NCBI GenBank assembly: GCA_937890595.1
Contig: CALADM010000030.1
Location: forward strand, 1 to 64,000
Length of the DNA stretch: 64,000 nucleotides
DNA from: CAJMNU01 sp905214855
GTDB taxonomy: Bacteria > Bacillota > Clostridia > Lachnospirales > Lachnospiraceae
Reading direction: 5' to 3'
Under the pieces are notes generated by a model that saw nothing but the letters and a program-made list of their open reading frames with translations, was not told the origin of the DNA and made no database searches. The translations under genes were made by a program, and so were the position numbers. Shown piece by piece: positions 1 through 9,104 of the stretch (the first letter of the stretch is position 1; every line of letters begins with the position of its first letter).

Positions 1-24
1 AGTGCGGAGCAATCCGGTAGCAGA

Positions 25-47
25 GGGGTCAAAATTCTTTTGACCCC
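25..47 (-). terminator. Hairpin downstream of degV
   Basis: A perfect 10-bp stem (GGGGTCAAAA with its complement) closes a 3-nt loop about 20 bases past the degV stop codon on the minus strand. No clear U-tract follows, so it may be a weak terminator or a transcript-stabilising 3' hairpin. Confidence 0.5.
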
Positions 48-66
48 AACATCATATGAATACTGT

Positions 67-942
67 TTACTCCCCTTTATACTTCTTTGTACAGGCGATC
101 GCAAGCGCTCCTGGTCCAATATGGCATGCCACACTAAGAGAAAGCGGATTCATCACAATGTCATGATTTGGATATACTGTCTGCACTTCCTGATAAAATT
201 CTTTTGCTGCCTCATCAGAACCTGAATATGCCACTTGAAATAAAATATCATCATATGGTTCCACTGCTCCAAAGCGGTTCTCACAGTCTTTATGGATTGC
301 CTCCATCATAATCGTTTTGGCTTTCTTTATTGTTCTTGCCTTGGAAAAACTATCTAATTTTCCTCCCTGGATCTGAAGGACAGGTTTGATCTGAAGCAAA
401 GTTCCAAGTGCTGCCGCTGCCGGAGTCAAACGTCCTCCCTTTTTCAGGTAATATAATGTATTTAATGTGATATAAATACTGGAATCATACTTTGTCTTTT
501 CCAAATAGTCCTTGATCTGCTCTGCGCTCTTTCCTTCCTGCACCATTGTCAACGCATCCATAACAGATTGTCTCTGTGTGACAGAAATCCTCTGATTGTT
601 CACCACATAAACCTTTCCTTCATACTCCTTTGCATATACAGATGCCATCTCATAACTGCTGGATAAACCGCTGGACATTGGGATGTGTACAATTTCCTCA
701 TACTCCTCCAACACCTTATCCCACAATTCCGTAACATGATACATGGATGGCTGAGAGGTTGAGATGTCTGCACCCTTTTCCAGCATTTCATAAAACTTTT
801 CCTGTGTCAGTGTAATGTCTTCAAAATATTCCTCATTATCCATATAAAATGGCATAGGCAGGACAAAAACTCCTAATTCCTTCGCCTGTATTTGTGTAAT
901 ACCGCTGTTACTGTCTGTAATCACTGCTATTCTCTTTTTCAT
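67..942 (-). CDS. DegV family fatty-acid-binding protein
   Basis: A 291-aa DegV-family protein. Members of this family bind fatty acids and hand them to the FakA kinase in Gram-positive bacteria; many paralogs have no assigned ligand. The N-terminus IAVITDSNSGI, the TSQPS motif near residue 70 and the GRLTPAAAALGTLLQIKP stretch are typical, and the length is normal. The upstream in-frame ATG at 969 would place the Shine-Dalgarno AAGGTG inside the gene. The ATG at 942 has that site at correct spacing and starts MKKRIAVITDS, so I chose it. It appears to be transcribed alone. Confidence 0.88.
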   Translation of the reverse strand: MKKRIAVITDSNSGITQIQAKELGVFVLPMPFYMDNEEYFEDITLTQEKFYEMLEKGADISTSQPSMYHVTELWDKVLEEYEEIVHIPMSSGLSSSYEMASVYAKEYEGKVYVVNNQRISVTQRQSVMDALTMVQEGKSAEQIKDYLEKTKYDSSIYITLNTLYYLKKGGRLTPAAAALGTLLQIKPVLQIQGGKLDSFSKARTIKKAKTIMMEAIHKDCENRFGAVEPYDDILFQVAYSGSDEAAKEFYQEVQTVYPNHDIVMNPLSLSVACHIGPGALAIACTKKYKGE

Positions 943-969
943 GGTCATTTCACCTTTTTCCTTTTCCAA

Positions 970-1038
970 AAAATTCTCATTTTCCTTATTTTAATAGGAA
1001 ACTCCTCATTTTGTCTATAGTACAAAAATGAGAATTTT
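970..1038. promoter_or_regulatory. 14-bp inverted repeat upstream of degV
   Basis: The sequence AAAATTCTCATTTT at 970-983 recurs as its exact reverse complement at 1025-1038, 28 bases upstream of the degV start. A further CTCATTTT lies between the arms. The arms are too far apart for a terminator and flank the likely promoter, so they look like paired operator sites. Confidence 0.4.
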
Positions 1039-1099
1039 CCAATTTAAAACTATCTCTTCTGACTTATTTACTATTTTATCTCCATCTACTTTCCATTTG

Positions 1100-1852
1100 C
1101 TATCTGGATAAACATTCCATTCTCCGCTTTTGAACATTCTTTATATGTTGTTTTTTTTCTCTTTCTGACACCTGTGTATATGGATACAAAATCTGATATA
1201 TTTTTTCTATTTTCTTTTGGTCCAAACGCTTCCCTACACGTCTCCTGCACATGGTTACTGCCTTGGCTATTTCGCTTAAAGCAATGACTCTGGCAGCAGT
1301 ATCTGACATTTGGACTTCCTTTAACATACAATGATCAGAAAAAACAACAATAGAAAAAATTGGAATATCCCGAAAAAAAATCTGATTTTCTCTTAACATA
1401 TTTTTCAAACATCGGATATGAAGTTTATTCTGCATTACAGGGTTCAAAAACTTGACCTCATAAGAAGAACCAGATTTCCCATCAAATCTTTGTACCCAGT
1501 CCCTTTCTTCTTCCTTTCCCAAAATCCTACCGCTGTAATTTTTACTTTCGAATACATAAATCCCACTAAAATCCAACATTAAAGCATCAATTTCTGTTGT
1601 TCCCTCTGGTTTTCTGGGAAGATAGCAATTAAACAATAATTTTGCACCTTTCGCTTCATATGCAGTCAATCTTTGATATAAAGCATACTCCCCAGCTTTT
1701 CCTAAATCTTTTTGTAAAATTTTATATGGATTCTTCGTAATTTTATAGTATGTTGTCCTTTTATAAGCTCTTCCTTCTCTTCCCTTTACCAGACACCCTA
1801 TACCTAACAGGATCAAACATAAGAGCCCTGCTGCCATCCAATACTCCTGCAT
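1100..1852 (-). CDS. NERD-domain protein with N-terminal membrane anchor
   Basis: A 250-aa protein with one hydrophobic segment at about residues 6-22, which probably tethers it to the membrane. A NERD (nuclease-related) domain follows. Residues matching the NERD core are visible: TEIDALMLDFSGIYVFESKNYSG, with the D and the E-x-K pair expected of the nuclease-like fold. NERD proteins are thought to act in DNA processing, but no activity is established for this one. The first in-frame codon is a GTG at 1861; I prefer the ATG at 1852, and the choice is not decisive. It stands alone between degV and the potassium cluster. Confidence 0.75.
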   Translation of the reverse strand: MQEYWMAAGLLCLILLGIGCLVKGREGRAYKRTTYYKITKNPYKILQKDLGKAGEYALYQRLTAYEAKGAKLLFNCYLPRKPEGTTEIDALMLDFSGIYVFESKNYSGRILGKEEERDWVQRFDGKSGSSYEVKFLNPVMQNKLHIRCLKNMLRENQIFFRDIPIFSIVVFSDHCMLKEVQMSDTAARVIALSEIAKAVTMCRRRVGKRLDQKKIEKIYQILYPYTQVSEREKKQHIKNVQKRRMECLSR

Positions 1853-2026
1853 TTTATTCACTTTCTCTCATAACTATTTTCATGTAATAGATTATATTTC
1901 TTCCATCACATCGTACCATATCTTCGCCCAGATTTCATCTGCAATTTTTGAAATTTTCAAAAAAATAAGGAAAAATGAATAATTTCCATCTTTCCCTACC
2001 TTTTCTTACAGACAAATATGCCGTTT

Positions 2027-2728
2027 TCACTCTACTTTGATCATCCTGTATCCTACGCCAATATGCGTTTGGATATATTGTGGAGAATCTGCACCTTTTT
2101 CAATCTTTCTGCGCAGTGTTGCCATAAAAACCCGCAAGGATGCCACATCATTTTCCAGACTGCTTCCCCAAATGTTCTGCGTAATAAATGTATGCGTCAA
2201 TACCTTCCCCACATTTCTGGATAAAAGACATAACAGTTTATACTCAATCGGTGTCAAATGCAATTCTTCTTCTCCCAGATAGGCACATCCGGCTGCATAA
2301 TCTACACGAAGCTGTCCATTTTTAAATACAGATACCTGTGCAAAAGATTCCTCTTTCATCATCAAGAGTCGTCTTTGGGTCACACGCAAACGTGCCAGCA
2401 ATTCTTCTACTGAAAACGGCTTTGTCAAATAATCGTCAGCTCCTGCATCCAAAGCATCTATTTTATCTGTATCCTCGCTTCTTGCACTGACTACAATGAT
2501 CGGCATATTAGACCATGAACGGATTTTTTCAATCACATCCACGCCATCCATATCCGGAAGTCCCAAATCCAGCAACACAATATCCGGATTATGTGAAGAG
2601 GCTTCCAAAATCGCTGTTTTTCCATTACATGCGGTAATATAACGATACTCATGCGCCTTCAATGTTGTAGTGATGAGATTGCGAATGGAAGAATCATCTT
2701 CCACAACTAAAATCAACAACTTGTTCAT
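2027..2728 (-). CDS. KdpE-like OmpR-family response regulator
   Basis: A 233-aa OmpR/PhoB-type response regulator. The receiver domain (about residues 3-115) shows the acidic pair VVEDD, the phospho-acceptor in IVLLDLGLPDMDG and the conserved K in LTKPF. A winged-helix DNA-binding domain follows (LTPIEYKLLCLLSRN, TLRRKIE). Its closest resemblance is to KdpE, the potassium-responsive regulator. The ATG at 2728 has AGGAGG nine bases upstream. No sensor kinase gene lies nearby. It is encoded just downstream of ktrA and ktrB on the same strand, 69 bp from ktrA, so a role in potassium uptake is likely. Confidence 0.85.
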   Translation of the reverse strand: MNKLLILVVEDDSSIRNLITTTLKAHEYRYITACNGKTAILEASSHNPDIVLLDLGLPDMDGVDVIEKIRSWSNMPIIVVSARSEDTDKIDALDAGADDYLTKPFSVEELLARLRVTQRRLLMMKEESFAQVSVFKNGQLRVDYAAGCAYLGEEELHLTPIEYKLLCLLSRNVGKVLTHTFITQNIWGSSLENDVASLRVFMATLRRKIEKGADSPQYIQTHIGVGYRMIKVE

Positions 2729-2797
2729 AAACAAAAACCTCCTTCACCATAAACCGAGAAACCATCTTTTTGGTATCTTCTCTGCTCAAAACAGTCG

Positions 2798-3448
2798 TTA
2801 AATATGGAAACATTTTTGAATATCTTTTATATTTCCCAAAATAAGCATCGTATGGTTTTCTGGTATTTCTGTGTCGGAACGTATACTCAGGTTCATCTTC
2901 CCATCGTGTTTAAATCCCATAATGTTGATATTATGCCTATTTCTTATATCCAGCTGTCCCACTGTTTTTCCAATCCAGCTCTTTGGAATAGAGATTTCAA
3001 AAATGGCATGATCTTCATCAAGTTCTACATAGTCAAAAATATGATTGGCACTATATCGGATCGCCGTCCACTCTGCAAGCTGTCTTTCTGGGTATACCAC
3101 CTCATCTGCTCCGTTTTTCAGGAGAAATTTTGCATGGACATCTCTCGCTGCACGGGAAACTACCATCTTAGCTCCCAATTCCTTCAATAAGGAAGTAGTC
3201 TCCAAAGAACTCTGAAAATTGTCTCCAATCGCAACAATACAAACATCAAAATTTCTTACTCCAAGAGATTTTACAAAATCCTCATCTGTTCCATCTCCGA
3301 TCTGTGCATTTCTCACATATGGCAATACCGCATTCACTCTGTCTTCTTCTTTATCCACAGCCATAACCTGATGATGCAGCTCATCCAATTTTATAGCAAT
3401 ATGTCTTCCAAATCTTCCCAAACCAATTAATAAAATAGATTTCATCAT
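2798..3448 (-). CDS. ktrA: KtrA/TrkA-type potassium uptake regulatory subunit
   Basis: A 216-aa cytoplasmic RCK protein that gates the KtrB channel-like subunit. The N-terminal Rossmann domain begins SILLIGLGRFGRHIA, the nucleotide-binding glycine motif, followed by the acidic residue in VMAVDKE. A C-terminal RCK_C domain (about residues 135-216) is the usual site for c-di-AMP or ion sensing in this family. Length fits KtrA/KtrC. The gene lies 46 bp downstream of ktrB. Two adjacent ATGs make the start uncertain by one codon. Confidence 0.9.
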   Translation of the reverse strand: MMKSILLIGLGRFGRHIAIKLDELHHQVMAVDKEEDRVNAVLPYVRNAQIGDGTDEDFVKSLGVRNFDVCIVAIGDNFQSSLETTSLLKELGAKMVVSRAARDVHAKFLLKNGADEVVYPERQLAEWTAIRYSANHIFDYVELDEDHAIFEISIPKSWIGKTVGQLDIRNRHNINIMGFKHDGKMNLSIRSDTEIPENHTMLILGNIKDIQKCFHI

Positions 3449-3494
3449 AGTGTTTTCCTCTTTCTGCCCTAGTATCCATTTCTCTTATTTTTCT

Positions 3495-4829
3495 TTATCC
3501 TACTGTTATTTTCTCTTGAGGATATCTTGAACTGTCTATACGTTTTTCAGAAAGTGCAGCAAATACCAAAGTCAGACCTCCTACTCTTCCAAAAAACATC
3601 AGACCGATCAAAATTGCTTTTGATAAAGTTCCTAATGTCGGAGTCATTCCTAGGGATAAACCAACCGTTCCGATCGCTGAACCTGTCTCAAACATTGCCG
3701 TTAATAATGGGATCTCTTCTATATAACTGATCACCATAGCGCCACTTAAAAACAAAACAACATACATTAAAAAAATAGTCGCTGCATTCTTTACTGCATC
3801 ATTGGAAATCCTTCTCCCAAAACAATGTGCCGACTCTTTTTTCTGAAATACAGCCAGAGCAGAAAAGCATAAAACAGCTGCTGTTGTAGTCTTCATACCT
3901 CCCGCTGTTGATCCAGGCGAACCGCCGATCAGCATCAAAACAATCATCAACATTTTTCCAGTTTCACTCAACAACGTTAAATCTGCTGTGTTAAATCCTG
4001 CTGTCCTTGGTGTTACAGACTGAAACAGAGAATTCCATACTCTTTCTCTTAGTGGCTGGTATGCAAACTCACAGAAAAAAAAGTACAGTGCCGGTATAAC
4101 TATCAATCCGGCTGTCACCGTAAGAATTACCTTACTCTGCATTCGATACTTTTTCCAATGCCATGTATTTTTCTGGATATCTGCCCATGTAAGGAATCCA
4201 AGGCCGCCAACCACGATCAAAGTCATAACCGTAATATTGATGATCGGATTTACCGTATAAGAGATCAGAGATGAAAATTGTTCTCTCACTCCCATAAGGT
4301 CAAATCCCGCATTACAAAATGCAGATATGGAGTGGAACACTGCATACCAGAGTCCCTGTCCAATTCCAAAATCTCTGCAAAATACCAATGCCAAAAAGAA
4401 AGCACCTGCCAACTCGATCAGAAGGCTTGTCTTTAAGATAAATTTTGTCATCCTTACAATACCGCCTACCTGATGTGCAGAAATAGCCTCCTGCATAACA
4501 CTTCTTTGCATAAGACCGATTTTTCTTCCTGAAAATGTCGTGATCGCAACTGCCACTGTTACGACCCCCATGCCTCCTATCTGGATCAACAGCAAAATGA
4601 TCAATTGTCCAAAGACAGACCAATAGGTTGCTGTATCCTGAACCACCAATCCTGTCACACATACAGCTGATGTAGAAGTAAATATTGCATCAGCAAAAGA
4701 TGCTCCCTGTCCATCTTTTGTCGAAAATGGCAGCATTAAAAGCAACCCTCCTAACAAAATCACGCCAAAAAAGCCTAATATGATTACTTGGAGGGATGTG
4801 ATATGCCTGTGTTGTCCTTTTTCTAGCAT
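3495..4829 (-). CDS. ktrB: KtrB/TrkH-type potassium transporter membrane subunit
   Basis: A 444-aa integral membrane protein of the Trk/Ktr/HKT family that conducts K+ with Na+ or H+. It has about eight to ten hydrophobic segments and repeated pore-loop signatures, for example TSTSAVCVTGL, AFCNAGFDL, TPRTAGFNT and GSAIGTVGLS. These correspond to the four filter loops of the family. AAAGGAG lies upstream of the ATG at 4829. It forms an operon with ktrA and the KdpE-like regulator. I looked upstream for a c-di-AMP riboswitch and did not see one. Confidence 0.9.
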   Translation of the reverse strand: MLEKGQHRHITSLQVIILGFFGVILLGGLLLMLPFSTKDGQGASFADAIFTSTSAVCVTGLVVQDTATYWSVFGQLIILLLIQIGGMGVVTVAVAITTFSGRKIGLMQRSVMQEAISAHQVGGIVRMTKFILKTSLLIELAGAFFLALVFCRDFGIGQGLWYAVFHSISAFCNAGFDLMGVREQFSSLISYTVNPIINITVMTLIVVGGLGFLTWADIQKNTWHWKKYRMQSKVILTVTAGLIVIPALYFFFCEFAYQPLRERVWNSLFQSVTPRTAGFNTADLTLLSETGKMLMIVLMLIGGSPGSTAGGMKTTTAAVLCFSALAVFQKKESAHCFGRRISNDAVKNAATIFLMYVVLFLSGAMVISYIEEIPLLTAMFETGSAIGTVGLSLGMTPTLGTLSKAILIGLMFFGRVGGLTLVFAALSEKRIDSSRYPQEKITVG

Positions 4830-5079
4830 CTCAACCTGTACACTCCTTTATATCATCTTTTTATTTTCTTTATCATATCTTAATTCACATTAAACATGTA
4901 TAAATAAAGCCCCATCCATATTAAGATTATATAAAGATTTTACACAAAAAACAACTCCACCACAATACTTTGATCCAAAATCCCCTTTTTATCCCAGAAT
5001 ATATTTCGGCACAAGCTATCTTGTAAAAACCAAGGCAGCTCATGCCGGATGTTTCATTTTTGTTCTATTTCACTTATTT

Positions 5080-7134
5080 TTATACTTCTGAAAGACTACA
5101 TTCCAACTTTCTCACACCTTCTACTGTGATCTCTCCATTCTCTCTCACTGTGATTTTGCTTGTATGATCTTCCATACTATAATCTTTCTCATAACCATCA
5201 TCATCATACAAAAGATACTGTGCTTCTTCTTTTACAAAATGCAGCAAGTAAAGTTTGGAAGTATCTGTATCTTCTACACAAATTCCCGGTTTTGCCAATG
5301 GCACAATATGGTCTGGGCGGACAAAGATCAACACCTCATTTAGTTTTGCTCTCACATAATGATGACCAGCAGATAAAACTTCCACATCCATATCCTGACA
5401 GTTTCTTATACGATACAATTTCATTTCTTCTGGAAGATATACATATCGTCCATTTGCATTCTGTGTATAGACTGGGGCGATCATGATACTGTCTCCAACC
5501 ATCAGCTGATCTTCTACTTCTTTTGCATGAACATCATTTGGATATACGAATGCCAATGGCTGAAACATCATATCATCCAAAAGTACTGCTTTCATAAACT
5601 CACTGTAAAGATATGGAAGAAGTGCATAGCGAAGCTGAATAATATTTCTAAACTCATCTGTATGCTCAAACTGATAAAATTCCTGTTCTCTCGTCCCCTT
5701 AGATGCATGATTTCTCATAAGAGGAGTAAAAATGCCAAGCTCCAGCCAACGCAGCATCAGATCCTCTGTCGTATCGCTTCCAAAGCCCCCAATATCTGCT
5801 CCTGTATACAGAAATCCACACATATTCAAAGATGGCAGCATCTTCAGGTTCATCAGCAAATGAGACCACCATGATCGGTTGTCTCCCATCCAAACTCCTC
5901 CATACCGATGCATTCCAATATAAGATGCTCTGGAAAACATTAGAACTCTTTTATCTGGTCTTAGCCGTTCAAATGCTTCTCCTGCCGCTCTTGTCATACA
6001 ATAGCCATAGATATTGTGAACCTGATCGTGACGGACTTTCTCCCCTTGATATTTGTGATAAAAGCTCTGATAATCCTCCATCCGGTTTGTCGTCTGCTGC
6101 ACAAGATCCTTCATCCCAAAGAAAGTATCCACATCCAGATTCTTTGTCTGATACTCTCTCAATTCCTCAAACACTTCTTTCATATGTTCTTCAGAATAAA
6201 AGATTGCCGGCTCATTCATATCATTCCAAAAGCCCTCTATTCCCTGATCCAGCAATGTTTGATAATGATTTCCAAACCACTCTCTCGCTTTTGGATTCAG
6301 GAAATCAGGGAAATGCACTTTTCCCGGCCACACACCAGCAGCAAAATTGCTTCCATCTTCATTGGTACAAAAATAACCATTTTGTACCCCTTCCTCATAT
6401 ACAGAATATCCCTCTTCCACTTTCACACCTGCATCAATGATCGGCACTAGATGGATTCCCTGCTCTTTCAGATCTTTAACAAGTCCTTTCAGATCTGGGA
6501 ACTTTTCCTTATCCACTGTAAAGTCTTTATAGCGTTCCATATAGTCAATATCCATATAAATACTATCCAGTGGAATCTGCTTTGTCCTATGTTCACTTGC
6601 TACTTTTCTGATATCTGCTTCTGTTTTATACCCCCAACGGCTCTGCCCATATCCAAATGCCCATTTTGGAGGAATATAACTTCTCCCAATCATATGGCGG
6701 AATTCTTTGATGATCGCAAGAGGATTTTCCCCCTCAATCACATACAATGCATATCCACCTGATGCGATCGTAATTTTTATCCATTCTCTTTGTGTATATC
6801 CTATATCAAACCGAACTTTCTGCGGTGCATCCACAAAAATCCCGAATGTTTCCTGACCATCTACTATAAAAAAATTATGTGCACCATAGAGTGAAAGAAT
6901 GGTCTCTACATGATCTGGATCATCATTGCAGAAAGATTCATACACCCATCCTCTTTTATTGATCCCACGGATCGCCTCACCCAAACCATAGACAATATCT
7001 TCATCTGCCATATGGTAACCATAAACATGGTCTCCCTGCTCTATTAAATGTGTAACTGTACCATGAGCTTCTTCTATGGGTATCACTGATGCCTCAGTCT
7101 GTACATATGTTCCAAACACATATTTGTGAGTCAT
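5080..7134 (-). CDS. Glycoside hydrolase family 31 alpha-glucosidase
   Basis: A 684-aa GH31 enzyme that would release glucose from alpha-linked oligosaccharides by a retaining mechanism. The signature GFWNDMNEP at about residue 305 carries the nucleophile Asp. WMGDN near residue 425 carries the expected acid/base Asp, and DSIYMDIDYM is the conserved substrate strand. No signal peptide is seen, so it acts inside the cell on imported sugars. An AAAGGAGG site serves either a TTG at 7140 or the ATG at 7134; I chose the ATG. No sugar transporter or regulator is adjacent. Confidence 0.9.
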   Translation of the reverse strand: MTHKYVFGTYVQTEASVIPIEEAHGTVTHLIEQGDHVYGYHMADEDIVYGLGEAIRGINKRGWVYESFCNDDPDHVETILSLYGAHNFFIVDGQETFGIFVDAPQKVRFDIGYTQREWIKITIASGGYALYVIEGENPLAIIKEFRHMIGRSYIPPKWAFGYGQSRWGYKTEADIRKVASEHRTKQIPLDSIYMDIDYMERYKDFTVDKEKFPDLKGLVKDLKEQGIHLVPIIDAGVKVEEGYSVYEEGVQNGYFCTNEDGSNFAAGVWPGKVHFPDFLNPKAREWFGNHYQTLLDQGIEGFWNDMNEPAIFYSEEHMKEVFEELREYQTKNLDVDTFFGMKDLVQQTTNRMEDYQSFYHKYQGEKVRHDQVHNIYGYCMTRAAGEAFERLRPDKRVLMFSRASYIGMHRYGGVWMGDNRSWWSHLLMNLKMLPSLNMCGFLYTGADIGGFGSDTTEDLMLRWLELGIFTPLMRNHASKGTREQEFYQFEHTDEFRNIIQLRYALLPYLYSEFMKAVLLDDMMFQPLAFVYPNDVHAKEVEDQLMVGDSIMIAPVYTQNANGRYVYLPEEMKLYRIRNCQDMDVEVLSAGHHYVRAKLNEVLIFVRPDHIVPLAKPGICVEDTDTSKLYLLHFVKEEAQYLLYDDDGYEKDYSMEDHTSKITVRENGEITVEGVRKLECSLSEV

Positions 7135-7343
7135 TTGCAACGTTCCTCCTTTTATCTATGTAACCTTATAGTTTGCTGTTTTTATCTCTTTTGCTTAACC
7201 TTTCACATGTCTACAGCAAAAAACGTTTGAGATATTGTAATAAGATCATTCCCCTTCTATCATCCCTATTGACTAAATCTAATCGTTTTACTTTGGCACT
7301 TCCCACAACTACAGCAGGAGAGGGACGACACATTGGATAAATT

Positions 7344-8117
7344 TTAAATATTAGGCATTTTTGCAGTCGGCATCATCAATACCTTTCCAGTACCACGATA
7401 GACATTCACAAGCCCCTCACCAGATGCAGCAGATCCGATCAAGCTCTTTCCAGAGCGCTCTACAGTAAAATCCAAGCTTTTGCTCCATGCAATAGCATAA
7501 TTTCCATCTATTTTCAGCACATCATTTTGAAGTGTGATCTCAATCAACTCTTCTTTTGGACAGTCAGATTCCAGACAGAAGACACCACTTCCATTTAGAC
7601 TTAAATTAAATAAGCCTTCTCCTCCTGCCACAGCGGAAGACAGGTTTGCACGCATCACTGTCTTGTGTTTCAAACTGGACTCACATGCCAAAAACAGCCC
7701 ATCATCCAAGACAACAGAACCTCCCCATTCCTCAGCATCCATCAGGATCAAGTGCTTATATGTTGGTTCTAATACTAAAATGCCATCTCCAGTATACTCT
7801 GGCTTGATTGTAGATTCTCCACTGGCTCTTCCCCGAACTGCTTTTCCAAAAAAATCTCCGACCCCTTTTATTCCTGTAGTTGCATTGACATTTCCAAGCA
7901 TCCACTGCATCGCTCCAGCTTGAATCGTGACACCTGCCTGTCCCAAATGGCATACTAACTGACGTTTTCTCACATTCATCTCAGAACAATAATATGCTGT
8001 GATCGCAGACCCCGGACTCACACTCAAATCCCGCTGATATTCTACTACCTGAAAAGCTCCAAGTGATGACAATACCTTTACATCATCATTGTCTGTAAAG
8101 TTAGAAATCCGATACAT
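7344..8117 (-). CDS. AIM24/TIGR00266 family protein
   Basis: A 257-aa protein of the AIM24 (DUF124, tryptophan RNA-binding attenuator-like fold) family. It is rich in beta strands and glycine, with the family-typical stretches GAMQWMLGNVNATT, GEGLFNLSLNGSG and GSAASGEGLVNVYRGTG. Family function in bacteria is unknown. AAGGAGAAG precedes the ATG at 8117, which is why the longer upstream reading to 8207 is not used. It sits downstream of a P-loop kinase gene on the same strand, about 95 bp away. Confidence 0.8.
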   Translation of the reverse strand: MYRISNFTDNDDVKVLSSLGAFQVVEYQRDLSVSPGSAITAYYCSEMNVRKRQLVCHLGQAGVTIQAGAMQWMLGNVNATTGIKGVGDFFGKAVRGRASGESTIKPEYTGDGILVLEPTYKHLILMDAEEWGGSVVLDDGLFLACESSLKHKTVMRANLSSAVAGGEGLFNLSLNGSGVFCLESDCPKEELIEITLQNDVLKIDGNYAIAWSKSLDFTVERSGKSLIGSAASGEGLVNVYRGTGKVLMMPTAKMPNI

Positions 8118-8212
8118 AATCTCTTCTCCTTCATAAAATATTTTTGTTTTCCTGATATGTTCATCATACTGTATTTCATTTAAAATGGCAAGAACAGATA
8201 TATACATCTATA

Positions 8213-8731
8213 CTATACTGGCAAATTTATTTTTTCCGGATATTTTTCTTCAATCAGGACATATTTACAGCCATATTTTTTGCACATCTTTAAATAATAC
8301 ATGTTATCTCTTATAACAGATTCCATAGTACACCCTGTATCATCCAAACTCTTTTCAATGGCATTGGCATATTGCTTGATTTTATCAAAATGTTTCTCAA
8401 TATAGTCCCTGCTCACCACAAGGCAATTATAATGTATTTCTTTTAAATAATTCTCTGTAAAATCTTTTTTCCAGTCAAACGGGATATAACAACCTTCCAC
8501 AATGAGATTCTGCTTATTTTCAATTGCCGTCTTAATGATCTCTAAAACAATCGACCACAAGTAATTTTCTAATTCCTCATCATCCTCTGGAGTCAGATTT
8601 GTATTCCCACTTCGGATCAATCCCATTTTTAAATGATCTATTGAAAGATACGGATAATGATATTGTTCCAATAATTTCTGTGCTGTACATGTTTTTCCCG
8701 TATGGGAAGCTCCTGTTATCAAAATAACCAT
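8213..8731 (-). CDS. P-loop kinase-like nucleotide-binding protein
   Basis: A 172-aa protein starting MVILITGASHTGKT, a Walker A motif at residues 7-14. SIDHLKMGLIRSG follows, resembling the acidic strand-2 site of small-molecule or zeta-toxin-type kinases. The substrate cannot be told from sequence. A GGGGGA site lies just before the ATG at 8731; an upstream in-frame start at 8791 lacks one. It heads or belongs to a run of small minus-strand genes of mixed function between 8.2 and 10.6 kb. Confidence 0.65.
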   Translation of the reverse strand: MVILITGASHTGKTCTAQKLLEQYHYPYLSIDHLKMGLIRSGNTNLTPEDDEELENYLWSIVLEIIKTAIENKQNLIVEGCYIPFDWKKDFTENYLKEIHYNCLVVSRDYIEKHFDKIKQYANAIEKSLDDTGCTMESVIRDNMYYLKMCKKYGCKYVLIEEKYPEKINLPV

Positions 8732-8803
8732 ATTTCCCCCAATTATTGTAATATGCCTTTTATTTCCTTTATCAGAAAATAAACAGATCACTACTCAACT
8801 ATA

Positions 8804-9055
8804 CTATTGGATCAAAAAAAGTGCCTTCTCAAAATCTTTTTTATGGACATAAATTTTATATTCATATGAATATTCATGATGTATTCCAAACGTCCCAACC
8901 CGTCCTCTCGTATTACCCCAAAGAGGTGATGCCTGCAAGTTTTTTGTTTTTATGATATAATCTATTTTATTTTGAGAAAGAATATCACGTATTTCTGATT
9001 GACGTTTCATCTCCATTGTTACAATCAATTCTCTGCGATTCCATATACTAATCAT
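8804..9055 (-). CDS. Small DUF2007-like protein
   Basis: An 83-aa protein with the pattern NRRELIVTMEMKRQSEIRDIL and a C-terminal HKKDFEKALFLIQ. This resembles the DUF2007 'putative signal-transducing' fold, a ferredoxin-like unit seen widely in Firmicutes. Function is unknown. GGAGG precedes the ATG at 9055 at good spacing. The gene lies 49 bp from the deformylase-like gene and 72 bp from the P-loop gene, so co-transcription is plausible. Confidence 0.6.
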   Translation of the reverse strand: MISIWNRRELIVTMEMKRQSEIRDILSQNKIDYIIKTKNLQASPLWGNTRGRVGTFGIHHEYSYEYKIYVHKKDFEKALFLIQ

Positions 9056-9104
9056 ATCATTTCCTCCAATTTCAAAGACTGAATTTTGGGAGCTGTTTTA
9101 TCTC

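Noticed and set aside
40..225. A 61-aa plus-strand gene at the left edge
   Set aside because: It is antisense to degV, has no ribosome-binding site and no recognisable protein character.
4830..5079. A c-di-AMP riboswitch upstream of ktrB
   Set aside because: I looked for the conserved ydaO-type core and did not find it. Only a weak hairpin near 5033-5045 is seen.
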